From: an uncultured Bacilli bacterium
GTDB lineage: Bacteria > Bacillota_I > Bacilli_A > RF39 > UBA660
Length of the DNA: 10,415 nucleotides
Direction of reading: 5' to 3'
Assembly (NCBI GenBank): GCA_934148875.1
Contig: CAKPDJ010000045.1
Span: 1 to 10,415, forward strand
Shown here piece after piece: positions 1 to 6,188 of the stretch (positions within the stretch are counted from its first letter, which is position 1; every line of letters begins with the position of its first letter). The translations under genes were made by a program, and so were the position numbers. The notes under the pieces are model-generated. The model ran no database searches. It was not told the DNA's origin and saw nothing but the letters and a program-made list of their open reading frames with translations.

Positions 1-164
1 CACTTACTTCGTAAAATTATTTCCATATTGTTTGTTCTCCGAAACAATTTTTCTAATTTAAAATACAACATAATTAAATTGCTATTGACTTCCTGCATAG
101 TTTTAATTTGCGTATTTATAATTTGTTCTTTAATATTACTAATAATATCTTTAAAATTTTTATC
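1..164 (-). pseudogene. Relic of a DUF1016/YhcG-type (PDDEXK nuclease family) gene, N-terminal part, cut by window edge
   Basis: On the minus strand, 164 to 45 reads open as 40 codons, including KEQIINTQIKTMQEVNSNLI and MLYFKLEKL. This matches the usual DUF1016 N-terminal pattern (IKxxIxxxxxxAxxxVNxxLIxLYWxIGKxI). The match then jumps frame at about 45-47. Restoring one lost base gives the continuation IVSENKQYGNNF, which again is family-like (GKxIxEN..YG..F). A TAA follows at 4-6, just before the window edge. The Gly expected before that Lys is Glu (GGA to GAA). No convincing start codon is seen: the frame is closed upstream by TAA at 174-176. DUF1016 proteins are predicted PDDEXK nucleases, often found near type I restriction-modification genes. 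The assignment rests on remembered family motifs, and the C-terminal nuclease domain would lie outside the window. Confidence 0.5.
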
Positions 165-294
165 CAGCAGAATTTATATCCTTTCTATTGTTTTTGATAA
201 CTCCAAACTTACCAGTTAATATTAGTTTTATTTTCGTTCTTTATTATCATTCATAGTACTATTATCAATATTTAACAATGAATTAATAGCATCA

Positions 295-464
295 AATAAA
301 GGTATAAATCATTCAAATTTTTCTTTAGGTAAAGTTATTGCCTTCTTTTTAAACTAGTGCATAATTTGCACTAGTTGAATTTTCATCCAATTCAAATTCT
401 GAATAAATGTTTTTGATATGTCAGTAACTACAGTTCTATCTATGTTAAATATTACTACTTCTAA
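295..464 (-). pseudogene. Relic of a RhuM-family (virulence/Fic-associated) gene
   Basis: Minus-strand codons from 464 read LEVVIFNIDRTVVT. After a two-base offset at 421-422 they continue as HIKNIYSEFELDENSTSANY (420 downward), then ALV, stop, KEGNNFT, stop, RKI. Adding back one base makes the junction DRTVVTRHIKNIYSEFELD. This matches the well-conserved RhuM segment (LF..dRs.VtrHI.NI..e.ELdensvcakfa). The first in-frame TAA sits where a Gln (CAA) would fit, as in a QKEG motif. The relic therefore carries at least one frameshift and several nonsense mutations, and the usual N-terminal part is not recognisable. RhuM-type genes are of uncertain function and are commonly found in restriction-modification neighbourhoods. 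Decay below 295 is too far advanced to read. Confidence 0.5.
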
Positions 465-577
465 TCATCAAATCCTACCTCCCACTTTTTATAAAGATTA
501 CACACCATTATCAAGCACTTAATTTTTGCCCTAAAATCACCACTTATTTTTTATTGAATTAATTTTTATTAAATCAT

Positions 578-673
578 TTATTTATAAGCATTGTTTAAAA
601 GGGTTATATAATTTACTATCAAACAATTGATATTAGTCTTTTGAACACTGTTATTACTTTCAATGTTAGTCAT
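578..673 (-). CDS. Possible 31-aa ORF of unknown function (may be a relic)
   Basis: ATG at 673-671 is preceded, at a normal distance, by GGAGTG (678-683 on the plus strand as cactcc). The ORF runs 31 codons to TAA at 578-580 and starts MTNIESNNSVQKTNINC. No family is recognised and no membrane segment or motif is evident. It lies between the terminator of the gene at 777-1367 and the RhuM-like relic, in a stretch that otherwise appears eroded. It may be the surviving 5' end of a longer lost gene rather than a working small protein. The ribosome binding site is the only positive evidence. Confidence 0.22.
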   Translation of the reverse strand: MTNIESNNSVQKTNINCLIVNYITLLNNAYK

Positions 674-717
674 TAAAATCACTCCATTAAAGTTCTAAAT
701 CCATATAAGTGTATCAT

Positions 718-747
718 AAAAAGGATAGATTTTATAGTAATTTATCC
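718..747 (-). terminator. Rho-independent terminator after the gene at 777-1367
   Basis: On the minus strand GGATA (747-743) pairs with TATCC (727-723). After a 1x1 mismatch three more pairs follow (AAT 739-741 with ATT 729-731), and a run of five T follows the stem. It begins 30 nt past the TAA stop of the 196-aa gene. Confidence 0.6.
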
Positions 748-776
748 AAATTATGTTATTCAATTATTTAAAATAT

Positions 777-1367
777 TTATTTTATTATTTTTGAACTATC
801 AAAATGCATACCATACGCCTGTGATGAATAATTTCTTTCAAATATTCTAGTTGATAATTCATAACCGTACCTACTCTTTTTTAGAATCATATATTCTTTA
901 AATTTTTCTGGATCATAAAAATTAATATCAAAATAATTTGTATTACAAAGATTAAAAAACAAATCTGTTAAATCTAAATCAACCAAACAATTAATACCTA
1001 TATTTAAAGCTACTTCTCCAACTCTTTTAACACAATCATTATAATGAAATCCACCAATTATCAATTCAGAAACTCCGTAAAAACTTTTTAATAATAATTT
1101 CTCACTTGGATATTGATGATTTCCTAAACTATTTTCACCTATATGTGTACTAAAAGTTATATCCGTTTGTATTACTTCATCACACGGAAATTTATCTAAT
1201 CCATACATTTCTTTGTCAGGATAAACCACATAAACAATTTTATAACCTTTTTGTCTATATCTTTTGTCTATTGTTTCATTTAGAATTGCAAGAAAATTAT
1301 CATTTTCATGTATAAAAGGAGAAAAAAATTCTTTTATTGGATATAAATATAAAAATACTTTTTCCAT
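777..1367 (-). CDS. Conserved-looking protein of unknown function (196 aa)
   Basis: The ATG at 1367 has a good ribosome binding site (GAGGTGATT, 1374-1382 on the plus strand as aatcacctc). The product is soluble, with no signal peptide or membrane segment. The N-terminal third contains an extended strand with IVYVVYPDKE (about residues 44-53). The middle has LIIGGFHYNDCVKRVGEVAL (about 103-122) followed by INCLVDLDLTD. This is an alternating strand/helix pattern that recalls isochorismatase-like or other Rossmann-like alpha/beta hydrolases, where a Cys sits near a GGFH.xDCV turn. That resemblance is only my impression and I do not assign a function. It follows the 82-codon ORF by 22 bp and ends at its own terminator, so it is the last gene of its transcript. 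Base composition is like that of its neighbours. Confidence 0.75.
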   Translation of the reverse strand: MEKVFLYLYPIKEFFSPFIHENDNFLAILNETIDKRYRQKGYKIVYVVYPDKEMYGLDKFPCDEVIQTDITFSTHIGENSLGNHQYPSEKLLLKSFYGVSELIIGGFHYNDCVKRVGEVALNIGINCLVDLDLTDLFFNLCNTNYFDINFYDPEKFKEYMILKKSRYGYELSTRIFERNYSSQAYGMHFDSSKIIK

Positions 1368-1389
1368 TTAATTAATCACCTCAATTTTA

Positions 1390-1638
1390 TCATTTAATAT
1401 TTTTACTTTTTATTAAATTGGAAATTAATGAACTAACAGATATTAGCATCATTACTTTTCTTAAATTTTTCCAACCATTTACGAATAACTTCCCCGTTTC
1501 ATTCTGTATTAAATTTTTTATACTGTTCTCAACCTTCATGACATCATTACTATCATCAATTTCTTTCAATATATGATTAACATTACATGGAATAATGTTA
1601 GTATACAAGAAAATTTCAAGCAAATCAACCAATAACAT
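1390..1638 (-). CDS. Doubtful 82-aa ORF, unknown function
   Basis: The ORF begins MLLVDLLEIFLYTNIIPCNV and ends in a helical, basic tail (SSLISNLIKSKNIK). No ribosome binding site precedes the ATG at 1638, which lies only about 20 nt past a TATAAT box, so a transcript from that promoter would be almost leaderless. The frame stays open upstream to a TAA at 1669-1671, so the segment could instead be the 3' remnant of a longer gene. It lies 22 bp before the well-supported 196-aa gene and would be co-transcribed with it. No family is recognised. The choice between a real small gene and a relic cannot be made here. Confidence 0.35.
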   Translation of the reverse strand: MLLVDLLEIFLYTNIIPCNVNHILKEIDDSNDVMKVENSIKNLIQNETGKLFVNGWKNLRKVMMLISVSSLISNLIKSKNIK

Positions 1639-1657
1639 TACACATTTTACATACTCT

Positions 1658-1684
1658 ATTATATCATTTTATAAAATATAACAA
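1658..1684 (-). promoter_or_regulatory. Possible minus-strand promoter for the 1390-1638 / 777-1367 transcript
   Basis: TATAAT on the minus strand (1663-1658), with TTGTTA (1684-1679) 15 bp upstream as a weak -35. It is placed back to back with the plus-strand promoter at 1727-1754. Confidence 0.4.
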
Positions 1685-1726
1685 ACTATTAAATCAAAGC
1701 TAAAAGTAATACCAACATCTAAGTAA

Positions 1727-1754
1727 TTGATTTTTCATTTTTATTGTATATAAT
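1727..1754 (+). promoter_or_regulatory. Promoter of the HTH-CYTH gene
   Basis: TTGATT (1727-1732), a 16-bp spacer, then TATAAT (1749-1754). The expected start of transcription is near 1761, giving a very short leader with AGGAG at 1765-1769 before the ATG at 1779. Confidence 0.65.
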
Positions 1755-1778
1755 AATTAGATAAAGGAGAAAGCTTAT

Positions 1779-2513
1779 ATGAATGATATAGGAAATAGGA
1801 TTAAAAAATTACGTATAGATAATAAATATACTCAAACAGAATTAGGTGAAAAACTCTTCTTCTCAGACAAAACTATTTCAAGTTGGGAAAGCAATAGAAC
1901 TAAACCAGATTTAAACTCGTTATGTCAATTAAGTAAAATTCTTAATTGCTCCATAGCCTATTTATTATATGGAAACGAACAAAAGAATAACATTGAAACC
2001 GAATTAAAGTTTAAAATTGATAAAGAAGAATTTAATAGATTATTAAATAAAATTAAAAATAGTTCCGAATTAGTTGAAGAAATAAATCAAAAAGATTTCT
2101 ATTATGAAATACCAAACTCAACCAGTAAATGGTTAAGAATAAGAGAGCATGGAAATAAATTTATTTTTTCATACAAAGAACTTGGAAATATGAATTCCTA
2201 CAACAAATATGAGGTAACAGTAGACAATAAAGATAACCTAGAAAAAATAATTAACAGTCTTGGCTTTTCTTTACTAACCATAGTTAATAAAAAAAGAATA
2301 ACTTATTTATACAATAATAAATATGAAATATCATTTGATTCAGTTGAAAATCTTGGACTATTTATTGAAATTGAAATAAACAAATATGATGCACCTATAT
2401 CAGAAGAATACGACAACTTAATTAAAGTAGCTACAAATTTATCTATTGATTTAAGAACTATTGAAACGCAAAAATATCCAGAATTAGTCACTTCAAAAGA
2501 TTATCAAAACTGA
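1779..2513 (+). CDS. XRE-family transcriptional regulator fused to a CyaB-like CYTH domain
   Basis: Residues about 4-62 form an XRE/Cro-type helix-turn-helix (IGNRIKKLRIDNKYTQTELG, then SDKTISSWESNRTKP). Residues 73-235 form a CYTH domain of the class IV adenylyl cyclase/thiamine-triphosphatase superfamily. The signature ExExK is E73-T-E75-L-K77. It is followed by DFYYEIP, the basic pair LRIR (R120, R122), YEVTV (about 144-148), KKR (171-173), a SFDSVENLG turn, IEIE (196-199) and the closing YPEL. The triphosphate- and metal-binding set thus looks complete. CYTH enzymes act on triphosphate-bearing substrates (ATP, thiamine triphosphate, tripolyphosphate). Here the domain may be catalytic, or may sense such a ligand for the DNA-binding part; this is inference. 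The start has AGGAG at 1765-1769 and its own promoter. The gene is convergent with the NTPase-CYTH gene and shares its terminator. Confidence 0.85.
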   Translation: MNDIGNRIKKLRIDNKYTQTELGEKLFFSDKTISSWESNRTKPDLNSLCQLSKILNCSIAYLLYGNEQKNNIETELKFKIDKEEFNRLLNKIKNSSELVEEINQKDFYYEIPNSTSKWLRIREHGNKFIFSYKELGNMNSYNKYEVTVDNKDNLEKIINSLGFSLLTIVNKKRITYLYNNKYEISFDSVENLGLFIEIEINKYDAPISEEYDNLIKVATNLSIDLRTIETQKYPELVTSKDYQN

Positions 2514-2524
2514 TAATCTTTTTT
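2495..2524. terminator. Bidirectional terminator containing both stop codons
   Basis: AAAAGATTATCA (2495-2506), loop AAAC (2507-2510) and TGATAATCTTTT (2511-2522) form a perfect 12-bp hairpin. On the plus strand it ends in six T (2519-2524). On the minus strand it ends in four T, so the plus direction is probably stronger. The stop TGA of the plus gene (2511-2513) and that of the minus gene (2506-2504) are both inside the stem. Confidence 0.85.
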
Positions 2525-3646
2525 CTTTGTTACTAAATTTTTATCAATAACAGCCTTATTTATATTACTAAATCCATCATCTAATGATACATCATCTATT
2601 ATTGAAAGATAAGCAGGTATATTAATTAGCTTTTCATCAGAAACATTAATTTCTAAATATCCAACATTTTCTTGATTACACATATCATCATAAAATATAT
2701 CTAAATACATATATTGTCCATTGTAGTTAAAATACTTTCTAATTTTATTTATAGTTTTTGTACCAGGTTTAATAAACTCAAGTAACTCATTATACATTTT
2801 TAAACTTATATTTTTACTACTCTCCAAAATTCTATCGCCATTATCCATTTTCTTATAAACTGTTAATTCATATGATACATTATCACCTATTTTCATTTTT
2901 CTAATACGTTTTTCAACATCATCACTACTCATCAAATAAGATTGTTCAATATAAACACCTCTACTATTATTCATAATGTAAGTTAAATCACTGTTATTTA
3001 AATCAACTAAATATTTTTTCTGTTTTTTAATCTGCGTTTTTGCCATGATTTCATTTATATAATTTACCGTTTCTTGAACCTTTTCCTCTATTTTTTCCTT
3101 AGGTAAAACTATTTTTATTTTAGGATGTCCAATCCAACTTTTCAAAGTAGTTACTCCAAGACTCAAAGCTTCATCTACATTTTCACTTCTAGCACTATTA
3201 TTCTCTAAAGTATAAAATTCCTTAGCCCCAACTAAATCAATAACTAAATCATACTTATTTAAAAGTTCAAAATAAGACTTAGCATTATTTAATCTACTTA
3301 ATACCTCAGAAAATTCACTTTCATTAATATAAGCCTTATTATCAATTGTACCCCTATCATATATAATTAATATATCTTGATTTGGATGCTGCCTCTTATA
3401 CATTTCAACAGACATATCATAAATATTTTCTTTACTTAATTGCAATCTCATCACTAACTCTTGAAAATCTATCAAGTCAATATTATCATCACCAAAACAT
3501 TTTATTCCAGCATTGATAAGTTCAGTAGCTGTTTCACTAACTACAATTACCTTAACTCCTTGATTACTAAATATTTTAACAATATTATTTAATACTGTTG
3601 TTTTTCCACTACCAGGACCACCAGTTAATACAATTCTCTTTTCCAT
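2504..3646 (-). CDS. P-loop NTPase with C-terminal CYTH-like domain (Ttd14-like architecture)
   Basis: The start is taken as ATG at 3646 (380 aa). The GTG at 3655, which would add three residues, is part of the ribosome binding site AGGTGAT. The N-terminal part is an AAA_28/NadR-like nucleotide-binding domain. It has Walker A GGPGSGKT at 9-16, a VVSETA strand, a Walker-B-like LIIYDRG (93-99) and an arginine-bearing lid segment TLENNSARSE. From about residue 205 a CYTH-like domain follows: YIEQSYL, EKRIRKMK, YELTVYKK, KIRKYF, GYLEINV, and a C-terminal IDDVSLDDGFSN. The ExExK motif is degenerate (QKKYLVD), so this CYTH half may bind rather than cleave. Eukaryotic Ttd14 has the same order and binds GTP and phosphatidic acid; the bacterial role is unknown. 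The gene follows the histidine phosphatase with 5 nt between stop and ATG, so the two are very likely translationally coupled. Confidence 0.82.
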   Translation of the reverse strand: MEKRIVLTGGPGSGKTTVLNNIVKIFSNQGVKVIVVSETATELINAGIKCFGDDNIDLIDFQELVMRLQLSKENIYDMSVEMYKRQHPNQDILIIYDRGTIDNKAYINESEFSEVLSRLNNAKSYFELLNKYDLVIDLVGAKEFYTLENNSARSENVDEALSLGVTTLKSWIGHPKIKIVLPKEKIEEKVQETVNYINEIMAKTQIKKQKKYLVDLNNSDLTYIMNNSRGVYIEQSYLMSSDDVEKRIRKMKIGDNVSYELTVYKKMDNGDRILESSKNISLKMYNELLEFIKPGTKTINKIRKYFNYNGQYMYLDIFYDDMCNQENVGYLEINVSDEKLINIPAYLSIIDDVSLDDGFSNINKAVIDKNLVTKKKDYQF

Positions 3647-3651
3647 TTCTA

Positions 3652-4212
3652 TCACCTAATCCTTTTAATCATCATTTTTTGTGTATCTAGTTCATGCAAA
3701 GAAGCTGTTTCTACTCCAAATTGTTTCTTATTCATATCTAAGCTTTTACCTTCCAAAATATAATATATCATGTTAATAACACCTCTATGAGTAATAATTA
3801 AAGTAGAATCATCCAAATTAATTATTTTATCTAAATATTCATTAATTCTACAATAAAGTTGATATAATGATTCACCATTTGGATATACAGTGTCAATTTT
3901 AACATCGTGTAATAAATGTGAGTATTTACTTGTTTCAACCTCTTTAACAACGGCACCATTTAATAAGCCTTTATTTTGTTCTCTAAGTTCACTGCTATAA
4001 CATATCGGCACTTTTAAATAACTATTTACTATTTCAGCAGTCTGTCTAGCTCTAAAGATATCACTACATAATATCTGTTTAATTAGTATATTTTCATTAA
4101 TCCATTCTGATGTTCTTTTAACTTCATCTATACCAGAATCAATTAATGCTACATCACTCCAACCACCAATATAACTTTCATCATCTTGACCGTGTCTCAT
4201 TAAATATATCAC
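3652..4212 (-). CDS. Histidine phosphatase family protein (phosphoglycerate mutase-like)
   Basis: A 186-aa branch-1 histidine phosphatase. It has the catalytic RHG at residues 6-8 (LMRHGQ), CSDIFRARQTAE with the phosphate-binding Arg54, the acidic SELREQNKG (Glu77), and the second catalytic His142 in IITHRGV. The set is complete, so a working phosphatase is expected; the substrate (sugar phosphate, nucleotide or cofactor) cannot be told from this. The start is GTG at 4212, supported by GGAGGTGG (4217-4224 on the plus strand as ccacctcc) five to six nt upstream. The first internal ATG would cut into the first beta strand. Its stop TGA lies within the ribosome binding site region of the NTPase-CYTH gene, making a tight two-gene operon. 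A plausible but short-spaced promoter (TTGTTC, 14 bp, TACAAT) lies at 4267-4292. Confidence 0.9.
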   Translation of the reverse strand: MIYLMRHGQDDESYIGGWSDVALIDSGIDEVKRTSEWINENILIKQILCSDIFRARQTAEIVNSYLKVPICYSSELREQNKGLLNGAVVKEVETSKYSHLLHDVKIDTVYPNGESLYQLYCRINEYLDKIINLDDSTLIITHRGVINMIYYILEGKSLDMNKKQFGVETASLHELDTQKMMIKRIR

Positions 4213-4258
4213 AGTACCACCTCCAATTAAAATATATCACATTTGCTTAGTAGTAGTT

Positions 4259-4275
4259 CTCTACATATTGTAGAG
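4259..4275. promoter_or_regulatory. Small inverted repeat upstream of the histidine phosphatase gene
   Basis: CTCTAC (4259-4264), spacer ATATT, GTAGAG (4270-4275). It overlaps a possible minus-strand -10 element (TACAAT, 4272-4267). There is no U-tract after it in either direction, so an operator is more likely than a terminator. It is short and may be chance. Confidence 0.3.
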
Positions 4276-4334
4276 TATAAAAAAAAGAACAAAAATATAT
4301 AATTTTCTTTCTTAAGTCAGCAACATATAAATTA

Positions 4335-5063
4335 TTAATTGTCATAACTACCTAAAATTTTCTTTAAACTTTCAAGTTGGTTCTGTAAGTTAGAAACATG
4401 TCTTGAACTTTCATTATCTATTTCAAGCTCAATTTCAACTAATTTATTAACAAATTCCATAAAAATACTACTTTCTGTATCAAAAGTCAAAACAATAGTA
4501 TTTGTTTGAAGATTAGATATTCTATCAATATATTCCTTAGCCAAAGATACTAGTTTCTGACTAAATTTATCTTTTTCATTAATATCAAGATTAGAACTTG
4601 ATAATTTTTCATTCGTTTTTAATATTAGTCTAAGAAATCCATCTTTAATATTAATATCATCAGCACCTTTAGAAGATACATCATCATAACTACTAACAGC
4701 ATTAATTTTTTCATATATTTTTAATAATTCATTTTCACTAATTATGTACTTAGGTACATCCATAAACTGTTCAATTGGTATACTTTTAGTAATAACAAAA
4801 CTTCCTGCAGAAAGCTTTTTATGTGCAGTAAACCCATTAGAAGCAAGTAACAAATACTTTTTATTTGTAAATATATCAACACCCCAAAACAACATATTTT
4901 GATCGTAATAATACGAACGTTCTACCTCTTCTATTATTTTTTTAAAAATAATAAAAGGTTTACTACCGTTTATGTTATTAACTAATGACATATTTTCACC
5001 ATCAATCAAATCAATCCCAGTTAAAATACCGACATACAAATCTTTCGTGTTATATTTTCTCAA
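4335..5063 (-). CDS. Protein of unknown function (242 aa, TTG start)
   Basis: The reading frame opens with TTG at 5063 (MRKYNTKDLYVGILTG), placed 6 nt after GAGGGTGA (5070-5077 on the plus strand as tcaccctc), behind a strong promoter at 5089-5116. The product is soluble and acidic. The first about 105 residues look like a beta-rich domain (YVGILTGIDL, MLFWGVDIFTNKKYLLLASN, SAGSFVITKSI). The rest is helical, and the last about 40 residues (VNKLVEIELEIDNESSRHVS onward) have coiled-coil character. I recognise no family and no catalytic motif. It lies upstream of the histidine phosphatase/NTPase-CYTH pair in the same orientation with 122 bp between, so it may or may not belong to that transcript. 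No clear terminator separates them. Confidence 0.75.
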   Translation of the reverse strand: MRKYNTKDLYVGILTGIDLIDGENMSLVNNINGSKPFIIFKKIIEEVERSYYYDQNMLFWGVDIFTNKKYLLLASNGFTAHKKLSAGSFVITKSIPIEQFMDVPKYIISENELLKIYEKINAVSSYDDVSSKGADDINIKDGFLRLILKTNEKLSSSNLDINEKDKFSQKLVSLAKEYIDRISNLQTNTIVLTFDTESSIFMEFVNKLVEIELEIDNESSRHVSNLQNQLESLKKILGSYDN

Positions 5064-5088
5064 CAGTAATCACCCTCAAACGTCCACT

Positions 5089-5116
5089 ATTATACCATAA
5101 AAGTGTATAAATGCAA
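5089..5116 (-). promoter_or_regulatory. Promoter of the 242-aa unknown gene
   Basis: On the minus strand TTGCAT (5116-5111), a 16-bp spacer, then TATAAT (5094-5089). The transcript would start near 5082, just before the ribosome binding site. This is one of the best promoter matches in the window. Confidence 0.7.
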
Positions 5117-5174
5117 AACATATTCATATGACTACATATCAACATAAATCCATATTTAATTTGTCTAAAATCAA

Positions 5175-5723
5175 CTATTTGTTAGCAAGCTCTAGTAGTT
5201 TTCTTACAGTATTTGCTGTTCTTATAGTGATTTTAGTATTTACACCAACACTAGCAGTTTTACTCCACCAATTCGTCTTCCTATAATTGGCTAAATCATA
5301 AGACCAAAAAATAATATTTTTATATTTTTCTATCTTTTCATATTCCTCTCTAGGACTACCAATTTCATCACATATTTCATTACAAGTATATGGTGAAATT
5401 ATAAAAATAACATTATCATATATATTCTTATTGTTAGTACCCCACCACCTTGGTACATGAGTTAATAAATCATTAAGTTCTGATACAGTCATAATAAATA
5501 CAGGTATATTTAGTTGAAATTTACTTATTATCATTTTCTTAATGGCATTAATAATAACATTCTTATCATCAGTATCAGAAGAAAAAATAATATTGCCACT
5601 ATTTATATAAGTAATTACGTTACTATAATTAAGTAGTTCAAACTCCTTCTTCAATTCAGTCATAGAAATTTTATTTTTACCACTTATATTTATTCCTCTT
5701 AATAAGCAAATATATCTTATCAT
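5175..5723 (-). CDS. DUF1697 family protein
   Basis: The 182-aa product matches DUF1697 in length and in its signature. It starts with LLRGINISGKNKISMTELK (residues 7-25), then TYINSGNIIF (38-47). Later come VPRWWG and the C-terminal KTNWWSKTA segment that conserves Trp, Lys and Thr in the family. The family has a ferredoxin-like fold and its biochemical role is not established; it is cytosolic. The ATG at 5723 is preceded by a weak AAGGGATG. It begins 17 nt after the stop of the DUF2500-like gene, so the two are probably co-transcribed. All Trp codons here are TGG, which supports TGA being a stop in this organism. Confidence 0.9.
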   Translation of the reverse strand: MIRYICLLRGINISGKNKISMTELKKEFELLNYSNVITYINSGNIIFSSDTDDKNVIINAIKKMIISKFQLNIPVFIMTVSELNDLLTHVPRWWGTNNKNIYDNVIFIISPYTCNEICDEIGSPREEYEKIEKYKNIIFWSYDLANYRKTNWWSKTASVGVNTKITIRTANTVRKLLELANK

Positions 5724-5740
5724 CTTTTCACATCCCTTAA

Positions 5741-6040
5741 TTAACTATCTTTAACAATAAAATCAACAAACTTATTTCTTTTATAAACCAGTGTTCCTTT
5801 TTCATTAACTTCATGTTTTTTATAATTAGCGTAACTAACATCAAAATTTTTCTTTTTACCTTGAATAATAAAAGATAACACATAACTCTCACACATAACA
5901 TTATTTGCATCAAAAAAGGACTCGATTTTTTTATCAACCAAAACAGTCCATATTTTTTCCTCTGGTGAATTAGTATCCAAAATACAATTAATAATTACAT
6001 ATCCAAATACCAAAATTATAAATATATAAAATACTGACAT
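5741..6040 (-). CDS. Small membrane-anchored protein, DUF2500-like
   Basis: 99 aa. Residues about 3-22 (VFYIFIILVFGYVIINCILD) are one hydrophobic segment, best read as an N-terminal membrane anchor. The rest is a small beta-rich domain: KIWTVLVDKKIES, then YVLSFIIQGKKKNFDVS, YKKHEVNEKGTLVYKRNKFV and DFIV at the end. This order (VxxK at the start, a YxVxF strand, an F.V strand, a G.L.Y.. turn and a final F..F) is that of DUF2500 proteins. Their function is not known. The ATG at 6040 follows AAGGGTGAT (6045-6053) at a normal distance. It is the first gene of a likely two-gene unit with DUF1697. The upstream 200 bp hold several AT-rich -10-like boxes, none convincing. Confidence 0.7.
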   Translation of the reverse strand: MSVFYIFIILVFGYVIINCILDTNSPEEKIWTVLVDKKIESFFDANNVMCESYVLSFIIQGKKKNFDVSYANYKKHEVNEKGTLVYKRNKFVDFIVKDS

Positions 6041-6188
6041 ACTATCACCCTTCTATATTATTTAGTTATTACCCTATAGTGCATTAGATTAAATTAAATC
6101 ACACATAAATACATCCAATAATATTAAATCAACAATAATATATTATAAAAATACTATTATATAATCAATCATTAAACTTTATATCTTC

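Noticed and set aside
28..219. 63-codon plus-strand open frame from a TTG, hydrophobic in translation
   Set aside because: It lies opposite the DUF1016-like relic, has no ribosome binding site, and its hydrophobicity is what an antisense reading of AT-rich coding sequence gives.
352..376. Perfect 10-bp inverted repeat (AACTAGTGCA / TGCACTAGTT) as a terminator or operator
   Set aside because: No T-run follows on either strand, and the bases are explained as codons of the RhuM-like relic (TSANYALV).
2303..2491. 62-codon minus-strand open frame
   Set aside because: It is fully inside the CYTH domain coding sequence on the other strand and has no ribosome binding site.
5737..5937. 66-codon minus-strand open frame overlapping the DUF2500-like gene
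   Set aside because: It is a second frame of the same strand without a ribosome binding site; the 99-aa frame has both a ribosome binding site and family-like sequence.
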